DNA of 20,394 nucleotides from positions 1-20,394 of the forward strand of contig PBWY01000082.1 in assembly GCA_002727395.1 (NCBI GenBank), given 5' to 3'. A model generated the notes under the pieces. The model saw only the letters and a list, made by a program, of their open reading frames with translations. It ran no database searches and was not told the DNA's origin. The translations under genes were made by a program, and so were the position numbers. Position 1 is the stretch's first letter. Each line of letters starts with the position of its first letter. Source of the stretch: Rhodospirillales bacterium. Its GTDB lineage: Bacteria > Pseudomonadota > Alphaproteobacteria > MPNO01 > UBA2964. Of this stretch, positions 8,430-16,200 are shown piece after piece.

Positions 8430-9368
8430 TCACTTGTGAGTAATTTTACTCCAAAAATATCCATATGTCTGTTTACGCCAAATTAATTTTCTCAGGGTGT
8501 AGTAGATTAGATAAATACTAACTACCTTAGCCGAATGCCATTTTCCAGATTTTAAAAAACTTTTGAATTTTAACCGAAAATGTTTAAAACGATAACTTTG
8601 AACGTAAATAGAATTTGATGAAAATTTTCCCTTTTTAACCATGTAATTCAATAAATTTCTGAAGTCCAATGTACTAACAATTTTACTATCCTGCATTGAA
8701 TGAATACGATATTTCATTAAAGGTTCGCATGACCAAATCATGGGACCAAATTTAGTGGCTTCGGTGAGGGTTACAACGTCGGAATATTTTCCCCCGGTAT
8801 TATTTTCAAAGGGAATTAATTTGAATACTCTAGTCTTAAAAAGATACCCACATAATGGAGGCGCGGAAATAGGGCCGATGCCCATATAGTATTTAAGTAA
8901 TTGTTTGCTGTTTTTCACAAATTCTAACCCTTCGGTTTTCCGCATGACGGTACCGTGAGTGAGCTTTGTATCCTTTAATTTCAGGGCGTTACAGCCTACT
9001 GCGACGAGCTCTTTTTCACTCTTCAAGATTTTTAATGCAGTTTCATGATAGTGCGGTAACATTTCATCATCATCGTGAAAAATAATGCAAAAGTCGGCTC
9101 CATCAACAAATGTTTCCTGAATATATTTTGCGTGACCAGGGCCCGAAGGGAAATTATACGGCGTTTGAACTAATTCCAAGTGATCTGGATATCTAACTAA
9201 ATAGGGCTCAAGTAACGATTTATTTTTAGATCTAAAATAATTTGAGGAGCTGTTATCTGAGATAATAATTTGATGGAAAGGTCGCGTTTGCTTGAATGCA
9301 GTTTCAACAACCAATTGTAAAAATTGGGGGCGATCACGTGTTGTAATAATTAATGTTGTTTTGGTCAT
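8430..9368 (-). CDS. GT2 family glycosyltransferase
   Basis: A 312-residue family 2 glycosyltransferase of the GT-A fold. The N-terminus TTLIITTRDRPQFL leads into IIISDNSSSN (34-43), the usual strand-loop that holds the nucleotide, and IIFHDDDEMLP at 95-105 supplies the acidic metal-binding motif. The C-terminal third is rich in lysine and aromatic residues, which fits peripheral membrane attachment. It is the first gene of the minus-strand pair; its ATG faces the ThDP enzyme gene across a 120-base intergenic region that must hold promoters for both directions if they are transcribed separately. Donor and acceptor are unknown. Confidence 0.88.
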   Translation of the reverse strand: MTKTTLIITTRDRPQFLQLVVETAFKQTRPFHQIIISDNSSSNYFRSKNKSLLEPYLVRYPDHLELVQTPYNFPSGPGHAKYIQETFVDGADFCIIFHDDDEMLPHYHETALKILKSEKELVAVGCNALKLKDTKLTHGTVMRKTEGLEFVKNSKQLLKYYMGIGPISAPPLCGYLFKTRVFKLIPFENNTGGKYSDVVTLTEATKFGPMIWSCEPLMKYRIHSMQDSKIVSTLDFRNLLNYMVKKGKFSSNSIYVQSYRFKHFRLKFKSFLKSGKWHSAKVVSIYLIYYTLRKLIWRKQTYGYFWSKITHK

Positions 9369-9488
9369 GGAACTGGTTTAGTGAGCTCTTGGTTATTTAA
9401 TAAAAAGAAGTTTATTCTATTGTAATCCGATTTGCTTTAAAGAAATTTTTAGTACTTACACTGTTTCCATAACTATTGGGAATTCGTT
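9369..9488. promoter_or_regulatory. Divergent intergenic region, probable promoter site
   Basis: This 120-base AT-rich gap separates the start of the minus-strand GT2 gene from the start of the plus-strand ThDP enzyme gene. Divergent starts imply promoter activity in at least one direction. I could not find a convincing -35/-10 pair; partial matches only. TTGGGAAT just before the ATG at 9489 could serve as the ribosome site. Confidence 0.4.
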
Positions 9489-11333
9489 ATGCCATTAACA
9501 ACGGTTTCAAGTAATATTTTTTCCTACCTTGCTGACAAAGGGGTTGATCGTGTTTTCCTAGTTCCTGGCGGTGGAAACATGTTTCTAATAGACGCAGTTG
9601 GTACAGAACCAAGAATTGAGTTCATTCCAAAACATCATGAGCAAGCGGCAGTAATTGCCGCAGAATACTATAGCCGAAAAACCGGAAAATTAGGGGTCGC
9701 TTTAGTTACTACGGGACCCGGAAGCACAAATGCTGTTACAGGAATAGCCGGTGCATGGTTTGACTCCGTTCCATTGTTGGTTTTGGCCGGCCAAGTGAAA
9801 GTTGCAGACTACAATGTGGACGGAAAATTGCGGCAGCGCGGCCCTCAGGAAATTGATCTAGTCACAATCGTAAAAAAAATCACCAAAATGGCGAAAACGT
9901 GTTTTTCCGCTAATGATGTACCTAGAGACCTTAAAACAGCGGTTGATTTAGCCCAGTCTGCTAGATCGGGGCCTGTGGTCTTGGAAATTCCTCTAGATGT
10001 TCAGTCAACGGTAATGGATTGGCAAGAACCACAGGTTGCCCAAAAAGAAAAGGTGTCCTCTATTGTTAACGAAACTTCCTCTAAAAAGAACTTAGTTAAT
10101 AGTTGCGATTTAGTGGCTAAAATGCTGTCCGGAGCGGAGCGCCCACTAATTGTAGTTGGCTATGGTGTAAAATCTTCACAACGGACTGAAGAGCTGAAGG
10201 AATTTATTACTTTTAATGAGATTCCGGTATCCTTGACATGGACAACGGCCGATTTTTTATCATTTGACCATTCTTTGAATGCAGGTCGGTTTGGGGTTGT
10301 AGCCAAACGACATGCTAATTTTATTTTACAAAAAAGTGATCTCATTTTGGTATTAGGCAGTCGGTTAGATAATATTCAAACCGCATTTAACATAGATCGA
10401 TTCGGAAAGAATGCTGATGTTTTAGTTGTAGATATTGATCCGGCAGAACTCGAGAAGATGCCGGATAGGTTCGAAAAATATCAATTTGATTTAAGTGATT
10501 TTATACCTGCACTTACTTCGTCTATGCATAAGATGGGACAGGTCACTAAGCGCAGAAACTGGTTAAATGAAATTTCTTACTTGAGGGTCAAGTTTGAAAA
10601 TGAAGTTTTTAAGCCAGTCGCAGGTGATACCGGGCGCATAAGTATCTATGATTTTGTTAATATTTTATCAGAAGGTTTTTCTGGCAATGAAATAATCGTA
10701 ACTGGTAGCTCGGGTTTGGCGGTAGAAGTGTTTTATACACATTTTAAGAATCGTGATGGCCAATGGATCGGGCTAACTACGGGTCTTGGTGCTATGGGTT
10801 ATGGTTTGCCCGCACTCCTTGGGGTAGCTGCAGCTGCAAAAGAAAAGGTTTATTTATATGAAAGCGATGGAAGTTTGATGATGAACTTACAAGAGTTACA
10901 GTCTTTAAATACTCTTGGCCACCCTGTGACGATCTTTATACAAAATAACGATGGGTATGCCTCCATCCGCTCTACACAAGAGAACTACTTTGCAGGTAGG
11001 TTTGTTGGAACGGGACCATCTTCACAACTTGAAATTCCATCTTTCGAAAAAATAGCTGAAAGTTTTGGCTTTGAATACATGTCGATAAAAAATCTTAGAA
11101 ATATTAAAAATAATGTTGCAAAAGCAATTGGGCATCGTGGCCTCTTGATCTGTGAAGTATTTCTAAATCGAGATGAAAAATTAATGCCAAAATGCAGCGT
11201 TATAAGGACAGAGAACAATCAACTACTTTCTGCCCCCCTTGAGGATATGAGCCCTTTATTGGAATTAAAAGAATTAGAAGCAATAATGGGTGGTCAGACG
11301 GACCCTATGTCGATTCGTATCCGGAAAACATAA
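9489..11333 (+). CDS. ThDP-dependent acetolactate-synthase-like enzyme, candidate YerE-type sugar branching enzyme
   Basis: A 614-residue thiamine-diphosphate enzyme with the three-domain acetolactate synthase plan. The N-terminal PYR domain holds the catalytic glutamate in KHHEQAA (E51) and the TGPGSTNAV loop (75-83). A central domain follows, with DLILVLGSRLDN (284-295). The PP domain has GLGAMGYGLPA and the cofactor motif ESDGS (458-462) followed by QNNDGY (485-490). The motif reads SDG rather than the common GDG. No acetolactate synthase small subunit and no branched-chain amino acid genes are nearby. In Yersinia, YerE of this class transfers an acetaldehyde unit from pyruvate to CDP-3,6-dideoxy-4-keto-glucose. 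With RfbF/G/H homologues in the same locus, a YerE-like role is a strong inference, though other 4-keto sugars or donors are possible. Confidence 0.88.
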   Translation: MPLTTVSSNIFSYLADKGVDRVFLVPGGGNMFLIDAVGTEPRIEFIPKHHEQAAVIAAEYYSRKTGKLGVALVTTGPGSTNAVTGIAGAWFDSVPLLVLAGQVKVADYNVDGKLRQRGPQEIDLVTIVKKITKMAKTCFSANDVPRDLKTAVDLAQSARSGPVVLEIPLDVQSTVMDWQEPQVAQKEKVSSIVNETSSKKNLVNSCDLVAKMLSGAERPLIVVGYGVKSSQRTEELKEFITFNEIPVSLTWTTADFLSFDHSLNAGRFGVVAKRHANFILQKSDLILVLGSRLDNIQTAFNIDRFGKNADVLVVDIDPAELEKMPDRFEKYQFDLSDFIPALTSSMHKMGQVTKRRNWLNEISYLRVKFENEVFKPVAGDTGRISIYDFVNILSEGFSGNEIIVTGSSGLAVEVFYTHFKNRDGQWIGLTTGLGAMGYGLPALLGVAAAAKEKVYLYESDGSLMMNLQELQSLNTLGHPVTIFIQNNDGYASIRSTQENYFAGRFVGTGPSSQLEIPSFEKIAESFGFEYMSIKNLRNIKNNVAKAIGHRGLLICEVFLNRDEKLMPKCSVIRTENNQLLSAPLEDMSPLLELKELEAIMGGQTDPMSIRIRKT

Positions 11334-11525
11334 GGGATTACATGATATTGTAAAAAATGCTTTTTTCTTCCAGAACCAATGGGTTTGTTGACTGTAACTA
11401 ACGATTCTGATAACCAACAAGCTATGATTCTTTTTCCATAAAATTAAACTTCTGTACTAAGTTAAAACCAGATTGTTTAGTGCAAGAAAAAGATTTTGAA
11501 AATTGATCAATGAGTTAGGTGAAAG
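11334..11525. other. Largest intergenic gap, no confident signal
   Basis: This 192-base AT-rich gap between the ThDP and radical SAM genes is the longest non-coding stretch in the window. It holds a TTGACT at 11388-11393 without a good -10 box at the right spacing, and a short A/T-only inverted repeat at 11352-11366. A promoter for the radical SAM unit is plausible here but not demonstrable. AGGTG at 11517-11521 is the ribosome site of the next gene. Confidence 0.35.
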
Positions 11526-12644
11526 ATGTCCGCTACAGAAGCATTAATGTTTGATAAATCGCTCACAGCGGGTGAAGCTAAGAAGCGAGGTGATCTAAGA
11601 AATAGAAAACCTTATATTGCTGATAAATTAGCTGCCATCGCGGATATGGAGGAAGCCGGTGAGATAAGCCCTATTATTCGGCTTGAGAAGAGTTATTTAT
11701 GTAACTTTCAGTGTACGCATTGTTCGGCCGAATATTACATGGATAGAGATCTTAAAAAGAAAGAGACGATAGATGATAGGCCTAAGATCGATATGGAGGC
11801 CATTAAGGAACTGTCTCGTCAAGCCGATGAACTGGGACTGGCACGCTTTGTTATAACCGGCGGCGAACCGCTAGTTATGAGAGATTTTGATGAAGTAGTG
11901 GCAGCAATCGACCCTGATAAGCATTATGTTATTACAGATACTAATGGCTGGTTTTTGGATGAGGTGCGGGCGTTTCACCTAAAGTCAATTGGTGTTGAAA
12001 AAGTCCAAATGTCACTAGATAGCTTCATTGAAGAAGAACATGACTCCTTTCGAAATAAAAAGGGTTCTTACCAGCGGGTAATGAGAGGTATTGATGCCTG
12101 TGCAGCGTCGGGATTAAATTTGATTCTTTCTACATGCTTGATCAATGGTCGCGCCAAGACCAAAGAGTTCAGAGATCTTTGCCAATATTGCACAGATCGT
12201 GGGGTAGGCCTGTATGTGTCCTATGCAAAACCGGTTGGATCGGCAACAGACCATCCTGAATTCGTTATTGATAAAGAAGATGCTGACATTCTCAGAGAAA
12301 TGGAGAAAGAATTTCTTGTTTTCTCTCATATGACCCCTTCATATGGATCTTATAAAGGCTGTATTACCGTTAAAGGTATTATAACTGTTACATCTACCGG
12401 TGAGATCACACCTTGTCCCTATATTGATATGTCATTCGGGAATGTGATGCAAACACCACTTAAAGAAATTTTAGCTAGAGGCATGCGTAACCCCTGGACA
12501 GGACCACATCGACCTGATTGCCTTATTGGAGAAGATCCGGCGTTTATCAAACTTCACCAGACAGTTACGGCCAAACACAAATTGCTTCCTGTTCCCTATG
12601 GAGAAGGATTCAAAGACGACGATTCATTTGACCGTATTGCGTAG
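11526..12644 (+). CDS. Radical SAM protein with SPASM/twitch-like C-terminus
   Basis: A 372-residue radical S-adenosylmethionine enzyme. The [4Fe-4S] cluster motif C-x3-C-x2-C is seen at C59, C63 and C66 in YLCNFQCTHCS, followed by ITGGEPL (110-116), which contacts SAM. The C-terminal part has C279, then C297 in TGEITPCPY, and C332, a pattern like the auxiliary-cluster SPASM or twitch domains. An 80-residue partner-type lead with no cysteine precedes the barrel's end. Radical SAM enzymes are uncommon in O-antigen loci; known sugar-related members (DesII, SpnP-like and epimerase types) act on deoxysugars or linked products. It is followed 17 bases later by an unrecognised gene and then a sugar C-methyltransferase, so a role in radical modification of a sugar nucleotide is inferred. 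The substrate is unknown. Confidence 0.88.
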   Translation: MSATEALMFDKSLTAGEAKKRGDLRNRKPYIADKLAAIADMEEAGEISPIIRLEKSYLCNFQCTHCSAEYYMDRDLKKKETIDDRPKIDMEAIKELSRQADELGLARFVITGGEPLVMRDFDEVVAAIDPDKHYVITDTNGWFLDEVRAFHLKSIGVEKVQMSLDSFIEEEHDSFRNKKGSYQRVMRGIDACAASGLNLILSTCLINGRAKTKEFRDLCQYCTDRGVGLYVSYAKPVGSATDHPEFVIDKEDADILREMEKEFLVFSHMTPSYGSYKGCITVKGIITVTSTGEITPCPYIDMSFGNVMQTPLKEILARGMRNPWTGPHRPDCLIGEDPAFIKLHQTVTAKHKLLPVPYGEGFKDDDSFDRIA

Positions 12645-12661
12645 TGTTCTGGGAATAATAA

Positions 12662-13444
12662 ATGACTAAGATAGACGTTACCTTCGACTCACGTGGTCGT
12701 CTAGAGCCTCACTCTACTATAAAAACTCCTGTTCATTTAAAATCACGAAATTATTTCAAATTTCCTGATATCAATTTTGACCCTACTTCCAACTACAAAA
12801 ATATTAATTTGGTATTTGATATTCCTTTGTCAGAAAATGAGTTTGTATCAGAAACCAAGAATTTATTAAAAGAATGTAGAATGGATTTAGGTGTAGATAA
12901 AAAACAGGAAATTCTGGCTGTACCGTTTTTTACACCAAGGCTAGGTGAGGGCGACTTAGGAGACCATTTGGAAAAAAAGCTTATACCTGCCGTTAGTCAA
13001 TCTTATAAAAATTTATTTCCTGAATATGAATTCAAGAATGAATTTCCTCACCCGCTGTCAGAACACTTTAAATCAATTTCTGGTTTGGGGCATGATCGAT
13101 TGGAGAGTGCTGTGACGTTAGGCCCTGTAATAGGGGTATGTCTTTTTATAATTCGAGAATATTCTGTTCAGGCTGCGCGTGATCAGGTGAAACTATTGGG
13201 TGAGGGGTTTGGTCTATCCGGAGCGATTGACCTTAGCTCGGTGTTGGTTTCGCAGCCTGACTTGCTTTTTCATAAGGATGATTACCCACCGCTATTGTGG
13301 TTTTCGGGTTGTGAGACGACGTGGGAGCATGCGAACTTCCATTATGAGGCCTATGGGTACAATTTAATGTTTAATCGCAGGGTTCACTATGATCAGGTTG
13401 CGGAATACTGGTCACATGGGGTTACCCGTTTTATTAGACTGTAG
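12662..13444 (+). CDS. Unrecognised 260-aa protein linked to the radical SAM gene
   Basis: I do not recognise this family. The protein is soluble by appearance, with no signal peptide and no clear membrane segment. Its first third is rich in short beta-like stretches (VHLKSRNYFKFPDINFD). The C-terminal third has a cluster of possible metal or acid-base residues: HKDDYPPLLWF, then CETTWEHANFHYEA and VHYDQVAEYWSH, with several His, Glu, Asp and one Cys. GGGAA before the ATG is a suitable ribosome site. It sits 17 bases after the radical SAM gene and 5 bases before the C-methyltransferase, so it is almost surely co-transcribed with them. It may be a partner or a successive enzyme acting on the same substrate. 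No function is assigned. Confidence 0.8.
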   Translation: MTKIDVTFDSRGRLEPHSTIKTPVHLKSRNYFKFPDINFDPTSNYKNINLVFDIPLSENEFVSETKNLLKECRMDLGVDKKQEILAVPFFTPRLGEGDLGDHLEKKLIPAVSQSYKNLFPEYEFKNEFPHPLSEHFKSISGLGHDRLESAVTLGPVIGVCLFIIREYSVQAARDQVKLLGEGFGLSGAIDLSSVLVSQPDLLFHKDDYPPLLWFSGCETTWEHANFHYEAYGYNLMFNRRVHYDQVAEYWSHGVTRFIRL

Positions 13445-13449
13445 AACTG

Positions 13450-14577
13450 ATGCCAGGTCGCTGCATACTTTGTGCAGGTGATCTCAAAAATCCGCTATCT
13501 TTAAATAATATGCCAGCGAGTGCCCAAGGCTTTACTAGGTCCTCTACTGAAGCAGCTCAGGCCTCGATAATAATGGATATTTTTAGCTGCCAATATTGCG
13601 GACTAGTCCAATATCAGGGCCCTCTTGTGCCGTATTATAAAGAAGTAATCAGGTCGACGAGACTGTCTGATCCGATGCTGCAGTTCCGGAATAATCAATT
13701 TTCTGCTTTGGTGAGTAATAATGGTATTCGGAGTGTCTTTGAACTTGGGGCAGGTGGAGCGGAATATCTCGATGTCTTTAAATTTCTTGGCGTTAAAACT
13801 TATGGCATAGAAGGATCAAAAATACTCGCACATCAGGCTAGGGAATCTGGTCACTCAGTATATGATGGTTTTTTTCCAGGAACTGATTTAGCATCGCAAA
13901 TTGGTGAAAAAACATTTGATTTAGTTACTTCATTTAACTTTATAGAACATTTACCTGACCCTCTCGCATCGCTTCGAACCCTTACACAATTATTGAATTC
14001 GGGGGGGAAGGCAATCCTAGAGGTGCCAAATTTTGATATGATTTCCCAATTTGGTCTATTTAATGAATTTATATCAGATCATCGAAGCTATTTCACCGAG
14101 AAAACCTTTAGTCTGTTATTGTCCATGGCTGGGCTTGAAATTTTATCTGTCGACTCGATTTGGGAAAACTATATTCTTTCCGCGGTAGCCGAAAAAAGGA
14201 AACCCGTAACTTGGACGCCCTATCTCGATGTAAGGTCCTCCCTCTGTGATGGAGTAGAAAAATTTTTTAGTGGCTCGCCGGCACTAGAAAATGCCATCTG
14301 GAGTGCTGGACATCAAAGCTTGGCAACAATTTCCAATCTTCAGCTCGAAAAATTTATATCCTGTATAATTGACTCATCTCCGAATAAACAATCTACTTTC
14401 TCCCCGGCAAGTAGTCTTCCAATTGTCGCCCCAGACGTTCTCTCGGAAGGAAAAATTAAGAGAGTTTTGCTTGCTGCCGCAGGCTTTAACTCAGAAATTT
14501 CCCTTTCTATTAAGGAAAATTTTGACCCGTCTATCAAAATTGCTTTTTTGAATAAAGGAGTGGTGGAGTTTGAGTAA
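13450..14577 (+). CDS. Sugar C-methyltransferase, zinc-domain type (TylCIII/TcaB9-like)
   Basis: A 375-residue SAM-dependent methyltransferase with the three-domain plan of NDP-hexose C-methyltransferases. The N-terminal zinc domain has C5-x2-C8 and C47-x2-C50. The class I SAM core has VFELGAGGAEYLD (96-108) and FIEHLPDP (164-171). The C-terminal domain is recognisable from IWSAGHQSLATISN, IIDSSPNK and LPIVAP, as in PF08484. These enzymes methylate a carbon next to the keto group of 4-keto sugar nucleotides, making branched sugars. In characterised members a YHEH sequence carries catalytic residues; here that place reads ISDH (208-211), so the tyrosine and glutamate are changed. The start follows the previous stop by 5 bases, and the 3' end overlaps the Nudix-like gene by 8 bases. 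The substrate is inferred, not seen. Confidence 0.88.
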   Translation: MPGRCILCAGDLKNPLSLNNMPASAQGFTRSSTEAAQASIIMDIFSCQYCGLVQYQGPLVPYYKEVIRSTRLSDPMLQFRNNQFSALVSNNGIRSVFELGAGGAEYLDVFKFLGVKTYGIEGSKILAHQARESGHSVYDGFFPGTDLASQIGEKTFDLVTSFNFIEHLPDPLASLRTLTQLLNSGGKAILEVPNFDMISQFGLFNEFISDHRSYFTEKTFSLLLSMAGLEILSVDSIWENYILSAVAEKRKPVTWTPYLDVRSSLCDGVEKFFSGSPALENAIWSAGHQSLATISNLQLEKFISCIIDSSPNKQSTFSPASSLPIVAPDVLSEGKIKRVLLAAAGFNSEISLSIKENFDPSIKIAFLNKGVVEFE

Positions 14578-15076
14578 AAACGAAATAGACGTAGGCCAAA
14601 TCCGTCGTTGGTTTGATAAAATTGATGCCCGTAAGGGAATTGGTCAGGAGTTGTACTTGGCTATTTCTCAGATGACACCATCAGTTAATGTAGATCTGAT
14701 TATAAAATCCCCGGATGACACTTCAACGTTACTAACTTGGCGTGATGACCAATACTATGGTCCCGGCTGGCATGTACCAGGTGGCGTTATACGCTTCAAG
14801 GAGAAAATGATTGAAAGGGTTTATAAAGTAGCTATTACTGAATTTAACCGAGATTTGGTTGAGGTAAATGGACCCGTCGGCTTCCATGAGATGTTCAATC
14901 ACACTAGAGACGTGAGGGGGCATTTCGTATCTTTTGTTTTTTCGGTAAAATTTAATAAACCACCGGACCCAAGTTTAGAGGTGATTTCTGAACCCTTTAA
15001 CGGTGGCTGGTGTTGGTTTGATAGTTGTCCAAATGAATTGATTCCCAATCAGGCTGCATTAAAAAAGTATTTATAG
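14570..15076 (+). CDS. GDP-mannose mannosyl hydrolase-like Nudix protein
   Basis: A 168-residue Nudix-fold protein closest in character to GDP-mannose mannosyl hydrolase (Gmm/WcaH), which cleaves GDP-hexoses by attack on the sugar carbon. The WHVPGGVIRFKE segment (67-78) and conserved flanks (QNQAALKKYL-like end, WFDS) fit the family. The Nudix box is relaxed: the usual RE pair is KV, and the glycine near the end of the helix is missing (TEFNRDL at 90-96), while E78 and E91 remain. Family members already deviate from the canonical box, so activity cannot be excluded. Initiation is at TTG, eight bases inside the methyltransferase gene, with AAAGGAG nine bases upstream, which points to translational coupling. 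It may remove a competing sugar nucleotide or act on an atypical one. Confidence 0.8.
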   Translation: MSKNEIDVGQIRRWFDKIDARKGIGQELYLAISQMTPSVNVDLIIKSPDDTSTLLTWRDDQYYGPGWHVPGGVIRFKEKMIERVYKVAITEFNRDLVEVNGPVGFHEMFNHTRDVRGHFVSFVFSVKFNKPPDPSLEVISEPFNGGWCWFDSCPNELIPNQAALKKYL

Positions 15077-15090
15077 ATTATAATTAAGAT

Positions 15091-16155
15091 ATGATGTCAG
15101 TTTCCGAGAATGAGCCATTTCAAAAATATACTTGGGCTTTTTTTGATAAAAATAAAAGTTCAAGAGATTTAGCCGTAGACATTCAGGATAAACATTATTT
15201 TATTACTGGAGCTACAGGTTTATTTGGTCGCTGGTTGCTCTCATTTATGGACTGGTGTCACGCTAGAAATTATTCGGAACCGCAGGTGACTGTTCTAGTT
15301 AGACGAAATATTTTACCAAAACGTGACTACGTTGAGTCCGTCATGGGAGATATAGGTGACTTTTGTTTTCCTGAGCGAAAGTTCGACCGCCTTATTCATT
15401 TAGCTGCTCCTTCAGCTCGGGATACTTTTGAAGGCATGACGGATCAAGAAAAATTACAACAGCTCTATTTTGGAACAAGGCACATATTGGAATTCGCATC
15501 GAATAATATTAAAGGTCGGAGCTTATTTACCAGCTCCGGGGCAATCTATGGCGGGGTTTTAATCGATCAAAAGGAACCCATTGCTGAGACAAACCGTGTT
15601 GCTCCTTTATCTTCATTTGATAAGATAGGACTAGCCTTGGGGAAGCGGGTTGCCGAATTTTTGATATCAGATTATGGGCGTAAGGATGCTGTCGATGCGG
15701 GTATTGCCAGGTGCTTCAGTTTTATTGGGCCTGGCCTTCCACTAGATTTGCACTATGCTGTTGGAAATTTTATTTCAAGAGCCGTTAAAGGCAAGAATAT
15801 CACAATTAATGGCGATGGAACTCCAATTCGTTCTTTTATGTATTTAGGGGATGCTATTAATTGGCTTTTAACAATCTTAGAGCATGGAAAGCCTGGTGAG
15901 GATTTCAATGTTGGCTCAGAGCAGTCGATTTCTATTGCAGATTTAGCTACAACGATTCGAGATTGTATTGACCCTGATATACAGGTTGAAATTAAGGGCA
16001 ACAGTAATGTTTCCTCTGGAAATCCCCTTAATCACTATTATGTACCTGATGTACAAAAAGTAAAATTGGCTTTTGGGTTAAAAGAAACGATGACGTTACA
16101 AGAATCAATTAAAGATCTCGGCTCGTTTGTTAGAGAGGAGGCGGTTACAAAATAA
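15091..16155 (+). CDS. NAD-dependent epimerase/dehydratase-family (extended SDR) protein
   Basis: A 354-residue extended SDR. The dinucleotide motif TGATGLFG is at 39-46, and IHLAAPSARDTFEG and TSSGAIYGG (147-155) fit nucleotide-sugar modifying members. The C-terminal half has ARCFSFIGPGLPLD and NVGSEQSISIADLA, as in family members seen beside CDP-glucose dehydratases. The active-site Tyr of YxxxK is not present: the aligned residues are L181-A-L-G-K185, so leucine replaces tyrosine. It might reduce or epimerise the product of the ThDP or methyltransferase step, as YerF reduces the yersiniose intermediate; this is inference. It ends segment C and faces the inverted cytidylyltransferase gene across 45 bases. 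No strong ribosome site precedes the ATGATG start; the second ATG is an equal candidate. Confidence 0.85.
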   Translation: MMSVSENEPFQKYTWAFFDKNKSSRDLAVDIQDKHYFITGATGLFGRWLLSFMDWCHARNYSEPQVTVLVRRNILPKRDYVESVMGDIGDFCFPERKFDRLIHLAAPSARDTFEGMTDQEKLQQLYFGTRHILEFASNNIKGRSLFTSSGAIYGGVLIDQKEPIAETNRVAPLSSFDKIGLALGKRVAEFLISDYGRKDAVDAGIARCFSFIGPGLPLDLHYAVGNFISRAVKGKNITINGDGTPIRSFMYLGDAINWLLTILEHGKPGEDFNVGSEQSISIADLATTIRDCIDPDIQVEIKGNSNVSSGNPLNHYYVPDVQKVKLAFGLKETMTLQESIKDLGSFVREEAVTK

Positions 16156-16200
16156 ACAATCAAATATCAATTTCATTATTTTCTTAATTGTGGCTCATGC

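Noticed and set aside
9489..11333. Housekeeping acetolactate synthase (IlvB) for branched-chain amino acids
   Set aside because: No small subunit or ilv/leu genes nearby, and the setting is sugar-nucleotide genes; the family resemblance remains, so this is disfavoured rather than excluded.
11352..11366. A6-TGC-T6 inverted repeat after the ThDP gene
   Set aside because: No GC in the stem; a chance A/T repeat is likely.
11388..11393. TTGACT as a possible -35 box for the radical SAM gene
   Set aside because: At 17 bases the -10 position reads TAACCA, a poor match.
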